A DNA stretch of 64,000 bases from an uncultured Muribaculaceae bacterium (GCA_910577315.1 CAJTME010000002.1:243358-307357); one strand, 5' to 3'. Shown: positions 1 to 9,378, counted from the stretch's first letter. Made by a program: numbers and translations. Notes: generated from the sequence alone by a model not told the origin.

Positions 1-2153
1 CTGCGGCGGGGAGCCGTTGTGGGAAGACCATCGGAGAACAAGCCTTTAAGGCTGAACTTCAAGCGTGGAAACTTCGGGAAATAATCCGTGAAAAAGAGGC
101 CGAAAGAGTAACGGCGGTCGGTGGGGCGAGGCACCTTCACGCCGTTCAGGTCTTCCTGGGTCTTCATCAATGAGAACGAAATCCACGAGTCGCTGCCTGG
201 CACGAACTGGCCGAAAAGCTTGAAATCAATGCCTGCGGCGAAACCTTTAGACGAATTGACACCATCGTAGACAAGCTTAAGGTTATCGACCTCAAACGGA
301 ATAAGGTTCCAGAGCGACTTATAATATACCTCGCCGGAAAGCTTGAACGGACGTCCGAAAGTGCGGAATGTGAAGTCAGCACCACCGATGAGTTGGAAGG
401 AACCGGGCGATTTGATGTCGGAGTTTAGCACAATGACGGTATTACCGTCGGCATCGGTATCGGGGCGGCGGTACTCCTTGTAGAAAGGGGATTGGTAATA
501 AAGACCCGTGGCGAATCGAAAAGCCCAGTTCGGAGCCTTGTCGGGCACGAAGCCCACCGACACGCGCGGGCTGACAAGGAATTCCTTGTTGAAACTCCAA
601 TGGCTGAAACGCAAACCGCCGTTGAGATTCAGATAACCTGCGGACGTCTGCACGCGCCATGTGTCCTGAACGTAAAAGGCCAGACGGGTCGAGCTGATGT
701 CGTGGCGCGAGTCAAGATTATAGATTACGCGCAGTGCGTCGGGGTCGTAAGGCAGGGAGAAGCCAGCCGAGTCACGCAGTTCCCATTCGCGCGAGCGGTC
801 GTGGATTTTCTCGGCATTGAAACTAAGGCCATATTCAAGAGTATGGCGGTTTATGCCGGTGGTACCTTTCAGACCGAGGGTAAAGACCGAGGCCTTCAAT
901 CGGTTGCGGGCATGCTCGTGGTACCGCCCCACCCCAAGTTCGCCGCCGATAGCATCGCCGCCTTCGGCGCCGGAAGTACCGGCCTGGTCAAGCCAATATT
1001 CACCCGAAATATCGTATGCGACAAGTTCGTTGGTGAGGAATCCCGAGGCGAGGAGGGAAAACTCGGTTTTCTTCGAGGGCGCATATGCCACTGTCAAGGC
1101 ACCGAACCATGTCTCGAAACGGTCTTTTTCCTGACCGTCGAAGTAGACCTGGAACTGCTTGGCATCTGTCGATGTGCCGAACGTGGTGGTGCGGTTGTGG
1201 GGAATGAACTTATAATTGTTTATGGCGATGTTTCCGAGGAAAGATGCTTTCAATTTCTCGGAAAACTTGAAGGTCATGTTGGTCTGATAGTCGAAATACT
1301 TCGGGTCATATTCACCCTTGTCTTCCATCGAACTAAGCAGGGAAGCGTTGCTCTTGTAACGTATGCCGTGCAGCTGTGTGAACCTGCGCGATGATGAACC
1401 CAGGGTGACACTCGCGCCCATGAGGCTGGCCGACACAGCACCTTCAAAGGCCTCGGGCTGGCGGTAGGTGATGTCGAGAACGCTCGACATCTTGTCGCCG
1501 TACTGAGCCGAGAAACCGCCGGTAGAAAAGCCGATGGCGCCCACCATGTCGGGATTGATGATTGAGAGACCTTCCTGCTGGCCGGAACTTACAAGCTGCG
1601 GACGATAGACCTCGATGCCGTTTATATACACGAGATTTTCATCGTAAGTACCGCCACGCACGTTGTACTGGCTCGACATTTCATTGCCCGAAGTCACACC
1701 GGCCATAGTCGAAATCAGCGATTCGACCGAACCGCCCGTGGCATCGGGGGCTATACGGCTGGTGCCGGGGTCGATTTTCTGCAGCGAGCCCGTCTGTTTC
1801 TGTATGTCAGTTATTTCCACGCCCTGCAGCACGTATGACTTAGGCTGCATCTTCACGTTGATTGTCACATCGGCCTGGGGCTGGATGAGCCGGCGCACCG
1901 ATTCTTCATATCCGATGCACGAGAAGATGACTTTGATTGTGTCCTGCTCGGGTGCCGACACGGTGTACTTGCCGTCAAGGCCGGAGGTTGCCCCTATGGC
2001 TGTTCCGTCGATGCGTATGCTGACAAATTCAAGCGGCTCGTTGTTCTCGTCGGTTATGAGGCCGTGAATTTTCACCCCGGCAGCCATTGCGGCCACGGGG
2101 ATAAACACAGCGAGAACGGTGAAGATAAATATGGTGATTGGTCGTAATCTCAT
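1..2153 (-). CDS. TonB-dependent outer-membrane receptor (3' end outside window)
   Basis: The reverse strand is open from an ATG at 2153 to the window edge, so at least 717 residues are present and the C-terminus is missing. The start MRLRPITIFIFTVLAVF is a signal peptide ending near AMA. A carboxypeptidase-regulatory-like domain follows (about 26-110), then a plug domain (about 120-230) with NVRGG and YINGIEVYRP, then alternating beta-barrel strands rich in Tyr, Phe and Gly. This is the layout of a TonB-dependent transporter of the outer membrane. No SusD partner is seen on this side, so the substrate is unknown. It lies 68 bp downstream of lptB and is probably transcribed with udk and lptB. 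Several long open frames on the other strand are shadows of it. Confidence 0.9.
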   Translation of the reverse strand, partial: MRLRPITIFIFTVLAVFIPVAAMAAGVKIHGLITDENNEPLEFVSIRIDGTAIGATSGLDGKYTVSAPEQDTIKVIFSCIGYEESVRRLIQPQADVTINVKMQPKSYVLQGVEITDIQKQTGSLQKIDPGTSRIAPDATGGSVESLISTMAGVTSGNEMSSQYNVRGGTYDENLVYINGIEVYRPQLVSSGQQEGLSIINPDMVGAIGFSTGGFSAQYGDKMSSVLDITYRQPEAFEGAVSASLMGASVTLGSSSRRFTQLHGIRYKSNASLLSSMEDKGEYDPKYFDYQTNMTFKFSEKLKASFLGNIAINNYKFIPHNRTTTFGTSTDAKQFQVYFDGQEKDRFETWFGALTVAYAPSKKTEFSLLASGFLTNELVAYDISGEYWLDQAGTSGAEGGDAIGGELGVGRYHEHARNRLKASVFTLGLKGTTGINRHTLEYGLSFNAEKIHDRSREWELRDSAGFSLPYDPDALRVIYNLDSRHDISSTRLAFYVQDTWRVQTSAGYLNLNGGLRFSHWSFNKEFLVSPRVSVGFVPDKAPNWAFRFATGLYYQSPFYKEYRRPDTDADGNTVIVLNSDIKSPGSFQLIGGADFTFRTFGRPFKLSGEVYYKSLWNLIPFEVDNLKLVYDGVNSSKGFAAGIDFKLFGQFVPGSDSWISFSLMKTQEDLNGVKVPRPTDRRYSFGLFFTDYFPKFPRLKFSLKGLFSDGLPTTAPRR

Positions 2154-2221
2154 CAAAAAAATGTTGTCTGCGGTATCTGTTAACACAGATATTATAACGC
2201 AGAAACAGGCTCATTATTGCA

Positions 2222-3124
2222 TCACAGCTGCTTGCGGCGGAAGATGAAGTTGCGGCCCAGGTACTTTTCACGCACGGTAGGATTCTCGGCCAGTTCCTCG
2301 GATGTGCCCTGGAAAAGGATGCGACCCTCGAAAAGAAGGTATGCGCGGTCGGTAATCGACAGAATCTCGGGGGCGTTATGGTCAGTGATGAGGATGCCGA
2401 TATTTTTTTCCTTGAGTTTGTAGACTATGCTCTGGATGTCCTCTACCGCGATGGGGTCGACTCCCGCAAAAGGTTCGTCAAGCATGATGAACTTGGGGTC
2501 AATGGCAAGGCACCGGGCAATTTCGGTGCGGCGCCGCTCACCGCCCGAAAGGTTTTCGCCGAGGTTCTTGCGCACCTTTTCAAGACGGAATTCCGATATG
2601 AGGCTCTCGAGCTTGTCCCGCTGATATTCCTTTGTGGTCGGGGTGAGCTGCAGCACGGCCCGTATATTGTCTTCCACCGTCAGTTTGCGGAACACCGAGG
2701 CATCCTGGGCGAGATAACCGATGCCTTGTTTAGCTCGTTTGTAAACAGGGTATTTCGTGATGTCGAGGTCGTTGAGGAAAATCCGGCCTTCGTTCGGCGT
2801 GATGAGCCCCACGGTCATGTAGAACGTGGTGGTCTTTCCGGCGCCGTTCGGGCCGAGAAGCCCCACGATTTCGCCCTGCGTCACGTCAATCGACACATGA
2901 TTTGCGACGGTGCGCTTTCCGTATTTTTTGACAAGGTTGTCGGTGCGGAGCACCATCTTTGTGTCGGCGGCCGGAGTGGCTTCGGGCTCCGCCGGTTCTT
3001 TTTCGGCGGTTTCTTCCCGGTTGACGACCACATTGCGTTCAGTCTTGTCGGCGAGGTCAAACAAATCAGGCGTCTCGTCGCCTTTTTCCTCGCGGTGTCT
3101 GTCGAGTCGGAACGATATACCCAT
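2222..3124 (-). CDS. lptB: LPS export ABC transporter ATP-binding protein LptB
   Basis: ATPase of the LptBFG complex that extracts lipopolysaccharide from the inner membrane. The ABC domain is complete: Walker A GPNGAGKT (about 91-98), signature LSGGERRR, Walker B FIMLDEPFAGVD and switch histidine TDH. I chose the ATG at 3124, one base after the udk stop (TGAGATG), giving 300 residues. That leaves about 56 charged, Glu/Pro/Ala-rich residues before the usual LptB start, which resembles the internal Met at 2956 (MVLRTDNLVKKYGKRTV). Either the protein has an acidic N-terminal extension or translation starts at 2956. Function is secure; the start is not. Confidence 0.92.
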   Translation of the reverse strand: MGISFRLDRHREEKGDETPDLFDLADKTERNVVVNREETAEKEPAEPEATPAADTKMVLRTDNLVKKYGKRTVANHVSIDVTQGEIVGLLGPNGAGKTTTFYMTVGLITPNEGRIFLNDLDITKYPVYKRAKQGIGYLAQDASVFRKLTVEDNIRAVLQLTPTTKEYQRDKLESLISEFRLEKVRKNLGENLSGGERRRTEIARCLAIDPKFIMLDEPFAGVDPIAVEDIQSIVYKLKEKNIGILITDHNAPEILSITDRAYLLFEGRILFQGTSEELAENPTVREKYLGRNFIFRRKQL

Positions 3125-3125
3125 C

Positions 3126-3749
3126 TCAGCACTTTTCAGCCTTACGCAGGCGACTTTCAATATAATCGGTCAGCAATGTGATGGCAACGATGTTCGAGCC
3201 ACCCTGCGGCACGATAAGGTCGGCGAAACGTTTTGACGGCTCGATGTACTGGCAGTGCATCGGCTTGAGCACGTCCTGGTAGCGGTCAATCACCATCTGC
3301 GGCGTGCGGCCACGTTCGATGCAGTCGCGGGCAATCACGCGTATAAGACGGTCGTCAGCATCGGCATCGACAAATACCTTGATGTCCATCATGTCGCGCA
3401 GGACGGGGTCGGTGAGCACCAGGATTCCCTCGACAATCACCACATCGGACGGACGCACCTCGACGGTTTCCTCCTGGCGGGTGCAGGTGAGGTAGGAATA
3501 AGTCGGCATCTGTATTGTCTTGCCCTCGCGGAGCTGCTGCAAGTGGTTCACCAGCAGGGGCCATTCGATTGCGTCGGGCTCGTCAAAATTAATTTTCGAG
3601 CGCTCGGCCACGGGGATGTGGCTCGAATCCTTATAATAAGAATCTTGCGGAATTACCGCAACTTCCCCTGCCGGGAAAGAGTTTATTATTTTGTTGACAA
3701 CGGTAGTCTTGCCCGAGCCGGTGCCACCTGCGATGCCTATGACTATCAT
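3126..3749 (-). CDS. udk: uridine kinase
   Basis: Phosphorylates uridine and cytidine to UMP and CMP in pyrimidine salvage, in the cytoplasm. The 207-residue protein starts MIVIGIAGGTGSGKTT with a P-loop at residues 8-15, has PQDSYYKD (a typical uridine kinase motif), and is the usual family length. The stop codon sits one base before the lptB start, which suggests translational coupling. A promoter-like TAACTTCG lies on the reverse strand at 3789-3782, upstream of the start. Confidence 0.95.
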   Translation of the reverse strand: MIVIGIAGGTGSGKTTVVNKIINSFPAGEVAVIPQDSYYKDSSHIPVAERSKINFDEPDAIEWPLLVNHLQQLREGKTIQMPTYSYLTCTRQEETVEVRPSDVVIVEGILVLTDPVLRDMMDIKVFVDADADDRLIRVIARDCIERGRTPQMVIDRYQDVLKPMHCQYIEPSKRFADLIVPQGGSNIVAITLLTDYIESRLRKAEKC

Positions 3750-3894
3750 GGTTGATGGTGTAATTAGGGTTTAGATTGGCGCGAAGTTACAAAATTTCAT
3801 CCGAATTTCAATCCTGCGACGGCAAAAATGCGTCCTTATTGGCTGATTGCACCACAAAAATGGCCGAAAAAGAACCGCACGGCTGAATTTTACG

Positions 3895-3923
3895 TTGTCT
3901 TTACAATTATTTGCGTAACTTTG
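3895..3923 (+). promoter_or_regulatory. Bacteroidetes promoter for mlaE-mlaF-holB
   Basis: TTG at 3895-3897 and TAACTTTG at 3916-3923 are separated by 18 bases, matching the -33/-7 arrangement of the phylum. The mlaE ATG follows at 3946. Confidence 0.75.
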
Positions 3924-3945
3924 CAAGGATAAAACAAAACGATAT

Positions 3946-4695
3946 ATGCTGATTACATCGTCGCTGGCCACCTTTGGCCGCTACTGCCTTTTCATACGCC
4001 GGGTGTTCTCCATTCCCGACCGCTGGCGCGTTTTCGGACGCCGCACCATTCAGGAAATCTCGAAGCTCGGCATCGACTCCATCCCCCTGGTCATAATCAT
4101 ATCGCTGTTTATCGGCGCGGTTATCGCCATCCAGATGCAGCTGAACATTTCGTCGCCCCTCATCCCCAGCTATTCTGTCGGTCTTGCGACCCGCGACATC
4201 GTGCTGCTCGAATTCTCCAACTCGATTCTCTGCCTGATTCTCGCCGGCAAGGTGGGCTCGAACATAGCCTCGGAAATCGGCACCATGCGCGTGACCGAAC
4301 AAATCGACGCGCTTGAGATAATGGGCGTCAATTCGGCCAACTACCTGGTGTTGCCGAAAATTGTAGGATTCGTTCTGTTCATGCCCGCGCTGGTCATCAT
4401 CTGTATGGCGACCTCGCTCATCGGCGGCTTCCTGGTGGCGGTGTTCACCGACATCATCACCGTGTCGCGGTATGTCTACGGCCTGCAGGCCATGTTCCAG
4501 GAATGGTATGTGTGGTACGGCCTCATCAAGAGCGTCGTGTTCGCCTACCTCATCGCGTCAGTGGCCTCGTTCTACGGCTATTACGTTAAAGGCGGCGCGC
4601 TCGACGTGGGCAAAGCCTCGACCAACGGAGTGGTCGCATCGAGCATCCTGATTCTTCTCTTCGACGTTATCCTAACTAAACTCCTGCTGCAATGA
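3946..4695 (+). CDS. mlaE: MlaE-type ABC transporter permease
   Basis: Inner-membrane permease of the Mla-type phospholipid transport system, which keeps the outer membrane asymmetric. The 249 residues have about five hydrophobic segments and the family core (VLLEFSNSILCLILAGKVGSNIASEIGTM, given here only as its landmarks: AGKVGSNIASEIGTMRVTEQ). It overlaps mlaF by ATGA. A TAACTTTG promoter lies 22 bases upstream. No MCE-domain (MlaD) gene is in this operon, so the partner must be elsewhere. Confidence 0.92.
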   Translation: MLITSSLATFGRYCLFIRRVFSIPDRWRVFGRRTIQEISKLGIDSIPLVIIISLFIGAVIAIQMQLNISSPLIPSYSVGLATRDIVLLEFSNSILCLILAGKVGSNIASEIGTMRVTEQIDALEIMGVNSANYLVLPKIVGFVLFMPALVIICMATSLIGGFLVAVFTDIITVSRYVYGLQAMFQEWYVWYGLIKSVVFAYLIASVASFYGYYVKGGALDVGKASTNGVVASSILILLFDVILTKLLLQ

Positions 4696-5468
4696 TTGAG
4701 GTAAAGAATGTAACAAAATCGTTTGAGGACAAGACGGTGCTGCACGACGTCAGCGCCACCTTCCACACCGGCAAGACCAACCTCATCATCGGCCAGAGCG
4801 GCTCGGGCAAGACGGTGCTCATCAAAAGTCTGGTAGGCCTTCTCCAACCCGAAAAAGGCGAGATTCTTTTCGACGGACGCAACCTGCTGACGATGGACGC
4901 CTCGCAGGTGAAGGATTTGCGCAAGGAAATCGGCATGCTGTTCCAGGGTTCGGCGCTGTTCGACTCGGAAACCGTGCTCGGCAACGTCATGTTTCCGCTG
5001 CAGATGTTCACAGACAAACCATATGACGAGCAACTTGAGAGGGCGCTGTTCTGCATTGAGCGCGTCAACCTCAAGGGAGCCGAAAAAAAATATCCCTCGG
5101 AAATATCGGGCGGCATGCAGAAGCGTGTGGCCATAGCCCGCGCGATTGCCCTCAACCCGAAGTATCTGTTCTGCGACGAACCTAACTCGGGCCTTGACCC
5201 GAGGACATCAATAGTGATTGACGAGCTGTTGAGCGACATCACCCACGAATACAACATCACCACCGTCATCAACACCCACGACATGAACTCGGTGCTCGGC
5301 ATAGGCGAGAACATCATCTTCATCAACAAAGGCCATCGTGAATGGGTGGGCGACATGAGCCAGATATACACCACTTCAAACGAGGCGCTGAACGACTTCG
5401 TATTCGCCACCCGGCTCTTCCAGAAAGTGCGCGAATATGTCGTTGCCAACGAAAAGCCACGGCCATGA
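4692..5468 (+). CDS. mlaF: MlaF-type ABC transporter ATP-binding protein
   Basis: ATPase partner of the MlaE permease. In 258 residues it has Walker A GQSGSGKT (34-41), signature ISGGMQKR, Walker B YLFCDEPNSGLD and the H-loop NTHDM. It starts inside the mlaE stop (ATGA) and its own stop overlaps the holB start in the same way, so the three genes form one translationally coupled operon. Family assignment rests on the neighbour and on the MlaF-like signature ISGGMQKRVAIARAIA. Confidence 0.92.
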   Translation: MIEVKNVTKSFEDKTVLHDVSATFHTGKTNLIIGQSGSGKTVLIKSLVGLLQPEKGEILFDGRNLLTMDASQVKDLRKEIGMLFQGSALFDSETVLGNVMFPLQMFTDKPYDEQLERALFCIERVNLKGAEKKYPSEISGGMQKRVAIARAIALNPKYLFCDEPNSGLDPRTSIVIDELLSDITHEYNITTVINTHDMNSVLGIGENIIFINKGHREWVGDMSQIYTTSNEALNDFVFATRLFQKVREYVVANEKPRP

Positions 5469-6598
5469 GATTTGCCGACATCCCGGGACATGACGACGTG
5501 AAACGCCGCCTGCGCGAGATGGCAGACAGCGGGAACATTCCCCACGCCCTGCTTCTCGAAGGCCGTCCCGGCGCCGCAAAATTCGCCCTCGTCAGGGCAA
5601 TGGCGCAATACATCCACTGCACCGACCACACTCCCGACGGAGATTCATGCGGACGCTGCCCGGCATGCTTGCAACATCAGAAATTCAACCATATCGACAC
5701 CTTTTTCACCTTCCCATATCTGAAAAAGGGCAGCCGCACCACCCTCAGCGAGGACTACCTGCCGGAATGGAGGCAATTCCTGCATGATTCGCCTTACATG
5801 GACTTCGAGCTGTGGCTGTCGATGCTCGGCAATGCAAACGGGCAACCACAGATATTCGTGGACGAAGCCGCTGCATTGAGCGACAGGCTGACACGCACGC
5901 CACGCCAGTCGAAATACAAGATTGTGCTGCTGTGGCTTCCCGAAAGGCTTCAGGAGTCGGCAGCCAACAAACTGCTGAAACTTATAGAGGAGCCATATTC
6001 CGACACTCTGTTCCTGATGTCGTCAAATTCTCCACGCGAGATTCTGCCTACCATCTATTCGCGCACACAGCGCATAGACGTCACAAGATACAGCGACAGC
6101 GAAATTGCGGCAATCCTGTCAGGGCGGCATGCTGTCGCAACGGAGGAGGCAGAAGCCGTGGCTCCGCTTGCCGACGGCGACATCACGAAGGCCCTGCGGC
6201 TTGTCAGCACCGACAAAACCAAGGCCGTTTATCTCGACCTGTTCATCAGGCTTATGCGCCTGGCCTATACGCGCAAGGTTGGAGAGCTGAGAAAGTGGAG
6301 CGTTGAAGTGGCAGCCCTGGGCCGGGAAGGTTCAATGCGCTTTTATGATTATTGCGCGCATCTGGTGCGTGAGAATTTCATACTTAACATCGGCGACCTG
6401 AACCTCGTGTCGATGGCTCCCGACGAATTAGAATTCAGCCGCAGATTCTCGCCGTTCATCAACGTGGTCAATGTAGAGCGGATTTTTGACACCCTCACGG
6501 CGGCCCGAAATGACACAGGACTGAACGCCAACGGAAAAATCGTGGCATTTGACCTCGCCGTCAAAATGATTCTGCTCATCAAGCAGGGGCAGGAATGA
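5465..6598 (+). CDS. holB: DNA polymerase III delta' subunit
   Basis: Clamp-loader subunit that helps load the sliding clamp at replication forks. I start it at the ATG at 5465, inside the mlaF stop (ATGA), giving 377 residues starting MRFADIPGHDDVKRRL; the longer open frame would run into mlaF. The P-loop is degenerate (GRPGAAKF, about 33-40), as expected for a non-hydrolysing delta' subunit. Four cysteines at about 52, 62, 65 and 68 form the zinc module. The helix after it contains LLKLIEEP, and SSNSPREILPTIYSRTQ matches the SRC region with Thr in place of Cys. Confidence 0.9.
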   Translation: MRFADIPGHDDVKRRLREMADSGNIPHALLLEGRPGAAKFALVRAMAQYIHCTDHTPDGDSCGRCPACLQHQKFNHIDTFFTFPYLKKGSRTTLSEDYLPEWRQFLHDSPYMDFELWLSMLGNANGQPQIFVDEAAALSDRLTRTPRQSKYKIVLLWLPERLQESAANKLLKLIEEPYSDTLFLMSSNSPREILPTIYSRTQRIDVTRYSDSEIAAILSGRHAVATEEAEAVAPLADGDITKALRLVSTDKTKAVYLDLFIRLMRLAYTRKVGELRKWSVEVAALGREGSMRFYDYCAHLVRENFILNIGDLNLVSMAPDELEFSRRFSPFINVVNVERIFDTLTAARNDTGLNANGKIVAFDLAVKMILLIKQGQE

Positions 6599-6627
6599 AA
6601 AATGGCATCCCGCGGGATGCCATTTTT
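6598..6627. terminator. bidirectional terminator, perfect 30-bp palindrome
   Basis: AAAAATGGCATCCCG at 6598-6612 is followed directly by its exact reverse complement at 6613-6627, giving A-run and T-run flanks on both strands. It sits between the convergent holB and rubrerythrin genes and can end both. Confidence 0.85.
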
Positions 6628-6662
6628 CATTAACGTTTCTCCCGAACGGGAGATAATTCCGT

Positions 6663-7214
6663 TTATTTTCCGAAGTAACGCTTGTAAAGACCTTCAAAGC
6701 CTTTGCCGTGGCGAGCTTCGTCCTTGGCCATTTCATGAACGGTGTCGTGGATGGCGTCGAGGTTGAGTTCTTTGGCGCGGCGTGCGATGCGCATCTTGTC
6801 TTCGTTGGCACCGGCCTCGGCCTGCATGCGCTTGAGAAGGTTGGTCTTGGTGTCCCAAACACATTCGCCGAGGAGTTCGGCAAATTTGGCGGCGTGTTCA
6901 GCTTCCTCGAAAGCGTAGCGCTTGAAAGCCTCGGCGATTTCGGGATAGCCCTCGCGGTCGGCCTGACGGGACATGGCGAGATACATTCCCACTTCGCCGC
7001 ACTCGCCGTTGAAATGGGCGGTAAGGTCAGCAATCATCTGGTCGTCGGTGCCTTTGGCCACGCCAATTTCATGTTCGGTAACGAAAGTGAGTGCAGCCTC
7101 TTCGTCGAGTTCTTTGAACGCGCTCTTGGGAGCCTTGCAGATGGGGCACTTTTCAGGTGCTTCGTCGCCTTCGTGAACGTAGCCGCACACGGTGCAGATA
7201 AATTTCTTTTTCAT
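6663..7214 (-). CDS. rbr: reverse-type rubrerythrin (NADH peroxidase-like)
   Basis: Di-iron peroxide-reducing protein used by anaerobes. The rubredoxin module is at the N-terminus (Cys7, Cys10, Cys23, Cys26), the reverse of classical rubrerythrins. The ferritin-like four-helix domain follows, with glutamate motifs NGECGEVGMY, EEAEHAAKF and DEARHGKGF. Length 183 fits the reverse type. The start follows a well-formed promoter. It stands alone between two terminated units, so it is probably controlled by itself. Confidence 0.93.
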   Translation of the reverse strand: MKKKFICTVCGYVHEGDEAPEKCPICKAPKSAFKELDEEAALTFVTEHEIGVAKGTDDQMIADLTAHFNGECGEVGMYLAMSRQADREGYPEIAEAFKRYAFEEAEHAAKFAELLGECVWDTKTNLLKRMQAEAGANEDKMRIARRAKELNLDAIHDTVHEMAKDEARHGKGFEGLYKRYFGK

Positions 7215-7258
7215 GTTAAGTTATGTGATTACGGTTGAATAATATGTTTTTGCTTTGG

Positions 7259-7290
7259 CAAAGGTAATACATTCCCCGATATTATGCAAA
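7259..7290 (-). promoter_or_regulatory. promoter of rubrerythrin
   Basis: On the reverse strand TTTG at 7290-7287 and TACCTTTG at 7266-7259 are 20 bases apart, a good match to the phylum consensus. The leader is about 45 bases. Confidence 0.75.
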
Positions 7291-7388
7291 CTATTTTTTG
7301 GTAGCCGTAATAGCTGTTCCAATCCGCGGTTTCACAAATTTTAACTCTAAAATGCAATAAAAGTGGCATCCGAGGGGTTTAATATATG

Positions 7389-7396
7389 TAACTTTG
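7389..7396 (+). promoter_or_regulatory. -7 element of mltG
   Basis: TAACTTTG lies here. It falls inside the longest open frame, which argues that translation starts downstream (7402 or, better, 7423). Confidence 0.65.
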
Positions 7397-7422
7397 CAGA
7401 AATGCACCAAATTCATCTGCCC

Positions 7423-8430
7423 ATGAAACGTTGGATATACATCATAGCAATCACCGTAGCGGCACTCGGACTTGTGGGACTGACCATAATCATGAGGGAA
7501 TTCGAGTCGGCGATGGCCGTGAGGGTCAACATCCCTAAAAACGCGACACAGGAATCTGTGCGCGATTCGCTGGCCAAATCGCTCGGTACCGACTACGGTT
7601 CGGTTGTCTACCGCCTGTGGCAAGTGGCCTCGGGCGATCCTGCCAAAGCCCACGGCTCGTACGTGGTGGAACCAGGCACGACCGCGGTGACCGCAGCGCA
7701 TAACATCAGCGAAAACCGCCAGACACCAGTAAAAGTAACCATCAACAACGTGCGCACCCTCGATGACCTCACCAAACGCTTGGGAGCAAAGCTCGAAGTA
7801 ACACCAAGCGAAATCAAGGAGGCCATGCACAACATTATAGGAGGAAGCCCGCACTTCGGAGGAGTAGAGACCTATCCGGCCGCTTTCCTGCCCGACACTT
7901 ACGAGTTTTACTGGACTGACACAGCCGAACATGTGGTGCAGAAACTTGTAGCCGAGCGCAATAAGTTCTGGAACCGCGAACGTCTCGACAAGGCTGCCAA
8001 ACTTGGCCTGACGCCGGTGGAAGTGGCGACAATCGCCTCGATCGTCGAAGAAGAATCGAACAAAAAAGATGAACGCCCCACGATTGCCAGGCTTTACATG
8101 AACCGCGTGAACCAGGGCATGAAACTACAGGCCGACCCGACCGTGAAGTTTGCCACCGGCAATTTTGCCCTGCGGCGAATCACCGGCAAGCACCTGAAAA
8201 TCGACTCGCCGTACAACACATACAGAAATGCGGGACTGCCGCCAGGCCCAATCAGGATTCCTCAGAAAGAGACAATCGACGCAGTGCTTAACGCCCCGCC
8301 AAACTCATATATCTACATGTGTGCGAAAGAGGACTTCTCGGGCTACCACAACTTTGCGTCGGACTACAAGACCCACGCAGCCAATGCCAAGAAATATCAG
8401 GCAGCCCTCAACCGTCGTGGAATACGTTAG
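7423..8430 (+). CDS. mltG: endolytic murein transglycosylase MltG
   Basis: Cleaves nascent glycan strands and so sets peptidoglycan chain length; anchored in the inner membrane. I start at MKRWIYIIAITVAALGLVGL because the promoter lies within the longer frame. Residues 4-24 form the membrane anchor. The YceG domain carries the catalytic region IASIVEEESNKKDER (about 205-218), followed by LQADPTVKFA and the C-terminal GLPPGPI block, all typical. Length 335 is normal. Its stop overlaps the stop of the convergent TPR gene by four bases. Confidence 0.92.
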   Translation: MKRWIYIIAITVAALGLVGLTIIMREFESAMAVRVNIPKNATQESVRDSLAKSLGTDYGSVVYRLWQVASGDPAKAHGSYVVEPGTTAVTAAHNISENRQTPVKVTINNVRTLDDLTKRLGAKLEVTPSEIKEAMHNIIGGSPHFGGVETYPAAFLPDTYEFYWTDTAEHVVQKLVAERNKFWNRERLDKAAKLGLTPVEVATIASIVEEESNKKDERPTIARLYMNRVNQGMKLQADPTVKFATGNFALRRITGKHLKIDSPYNTYRNAGLPPGPIRIPQKETIDAVLNAPPNSYIYMCAKEDFSGYHNFASDYKTHAANAKKYQAALNRRGIR

Positions 8431-9272
8431 CGTTTGAAAAGCTCCTCTACCTTGCGCGGATTAGCGCCAAGCTCGACAGCCCGGACCCCATCGGCCCGGG
8501 CGTCGTCGTTCCTGAACCTGTCGCGGTTGAGCCATGCGCGGTAATAATACAGTTCGGGGTCGCGCGGATAGCGTTTGAGGCCTTCGGAAATCACCTCGGA
8601 GGCTTCGGATAGCTCTCCGAGGCCAAGATGACAACCGGCGAGCGTCGAAAAATACTCGGCCGCGGGTTCCCGGGAAATCAATTCCTCAAGATAAGGAATG
8701 GCAAGCCGCTCGCGCCGCGTCAAAGAATAAAGGGTGCTGAGGGCAATGGCCGTGTCGATTGACTTCGGCGCGACCCTTGACAGCACGCTGAAATCAGCCT
8801 CGGCCATATCGAGCCGTCCTGAATACAGGGCCATCATGCCGCGGTAGTAGCGCGCATCGGCCGAGATGGAATCAATATCGACGGCATGGCTGAAGTCTGC
8901 AAAGGCGTCCTTGTCGCGCCCCATGGCCAGCAATGCCCTGCCACGGCCCATTATCAGGGTGAGCATGTTTGGAGCAATGTCAAGTCCACGGCCATAGGTG
9001 AGTACTGCCAGGGAATCCTGACCCATGCAAGTATATACTGAGGCGAGATTGTTGAACAGCAACGCATTGGATGGATGGTCGGGCTTTACGGCGAGGGCAT
9101 CGCACAGGCGGGCAGCAGCTTCCGGCCAGTTTTTTTCAGCGATTGCGGCGTCAGCCTCGCCCATCAGGAGGAAGTAGGGGTCGGCGTCAAACACCGAGTC
9201 GTTTATTTCCTCGGCATCCATGGGAGACACACAAGCAAGTAATCCGAATATTATTGCAAGAATTTTTTTCAT
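8427..9272 (-). CDS. secreted tetratricopeptide-repeat protein
   Basis: A 281-residue protein with a signal peptide (MKKILAIIFGLLACVSPMDA) and about six TPR units from residue 35 onward, e.g. ALLFNNLASVYTCMGQ and DARYYRGMMALYSGRLDMAE. TPR arrays bind other proteins; no enzymatic domain is visible. It is probably periplasmic. Its promoter faces away from the HU/SPOR gene. Specific role unknown. Confidence 0.8.
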   Translation of the reverse strand: MKKILAIIFGLLACVSPMDAEEINDSVFDADPYFLLMGEADAAIAEKNWPEAAARLCDALAVKPDHPSNALLFNNLASVYTCMGQDSLAVLTYGRGLDIAPNMLTLIMGRGRALLAMGRDKDAFADFSHAVDIDSISADARYYRGMMALYSGRLDMAEADFSVLSRVAPKSIDTAIALSTLYSLTRRERLAIPYLEELISREPAAEYFSTLAGCHLGLGELSEASEVISEGLKRYPRDPELYYYRAWLNRDRFRNDDARADGVRAVELGANPRKVEELFKR

Positions 9273-9294
9273 AGTCCTATGAGTTTGATGGCCG

Positions 9295-9302
9295 CAAAGT
9301 TA
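9295..9302 (-). promoter_or_regulatory. -7 element of the TPR gene
   Basis: Reverse-strand TAACTTTG, 23 bases from the ATG, in the divergent intergenic region 9273-9400. Confidence 0.65.
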
Positions 9303-9370
9303 AGACAATTCATGCGAAAAAATGAGATAAATATTTTTAAATTGTGTGAGGCGGTATGAAAAAATAGTCG

Positions 9371-9378
9371 TAACTTTG
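9371..9378 (+). promoter_or_regulatory. -7 element of the HU/SPOR operon
   Basis: TAACTTTG, 22 bases before the GTG start at 9401. No clear -33 element is seen at the normal distance. Confidence 0.65.

Noticed and set aside
492..1394. 300-codon forward frame
   Set aside because: It lies opposite the TonB-dependent receptor, whose signal peptide, plug and barrel are continuous on the other strand.
2378..3181. 267-codon forward frame
   Set aside because: Opposite lptB, which has all ABC motifs; a shadow of GC-rich codon bias.
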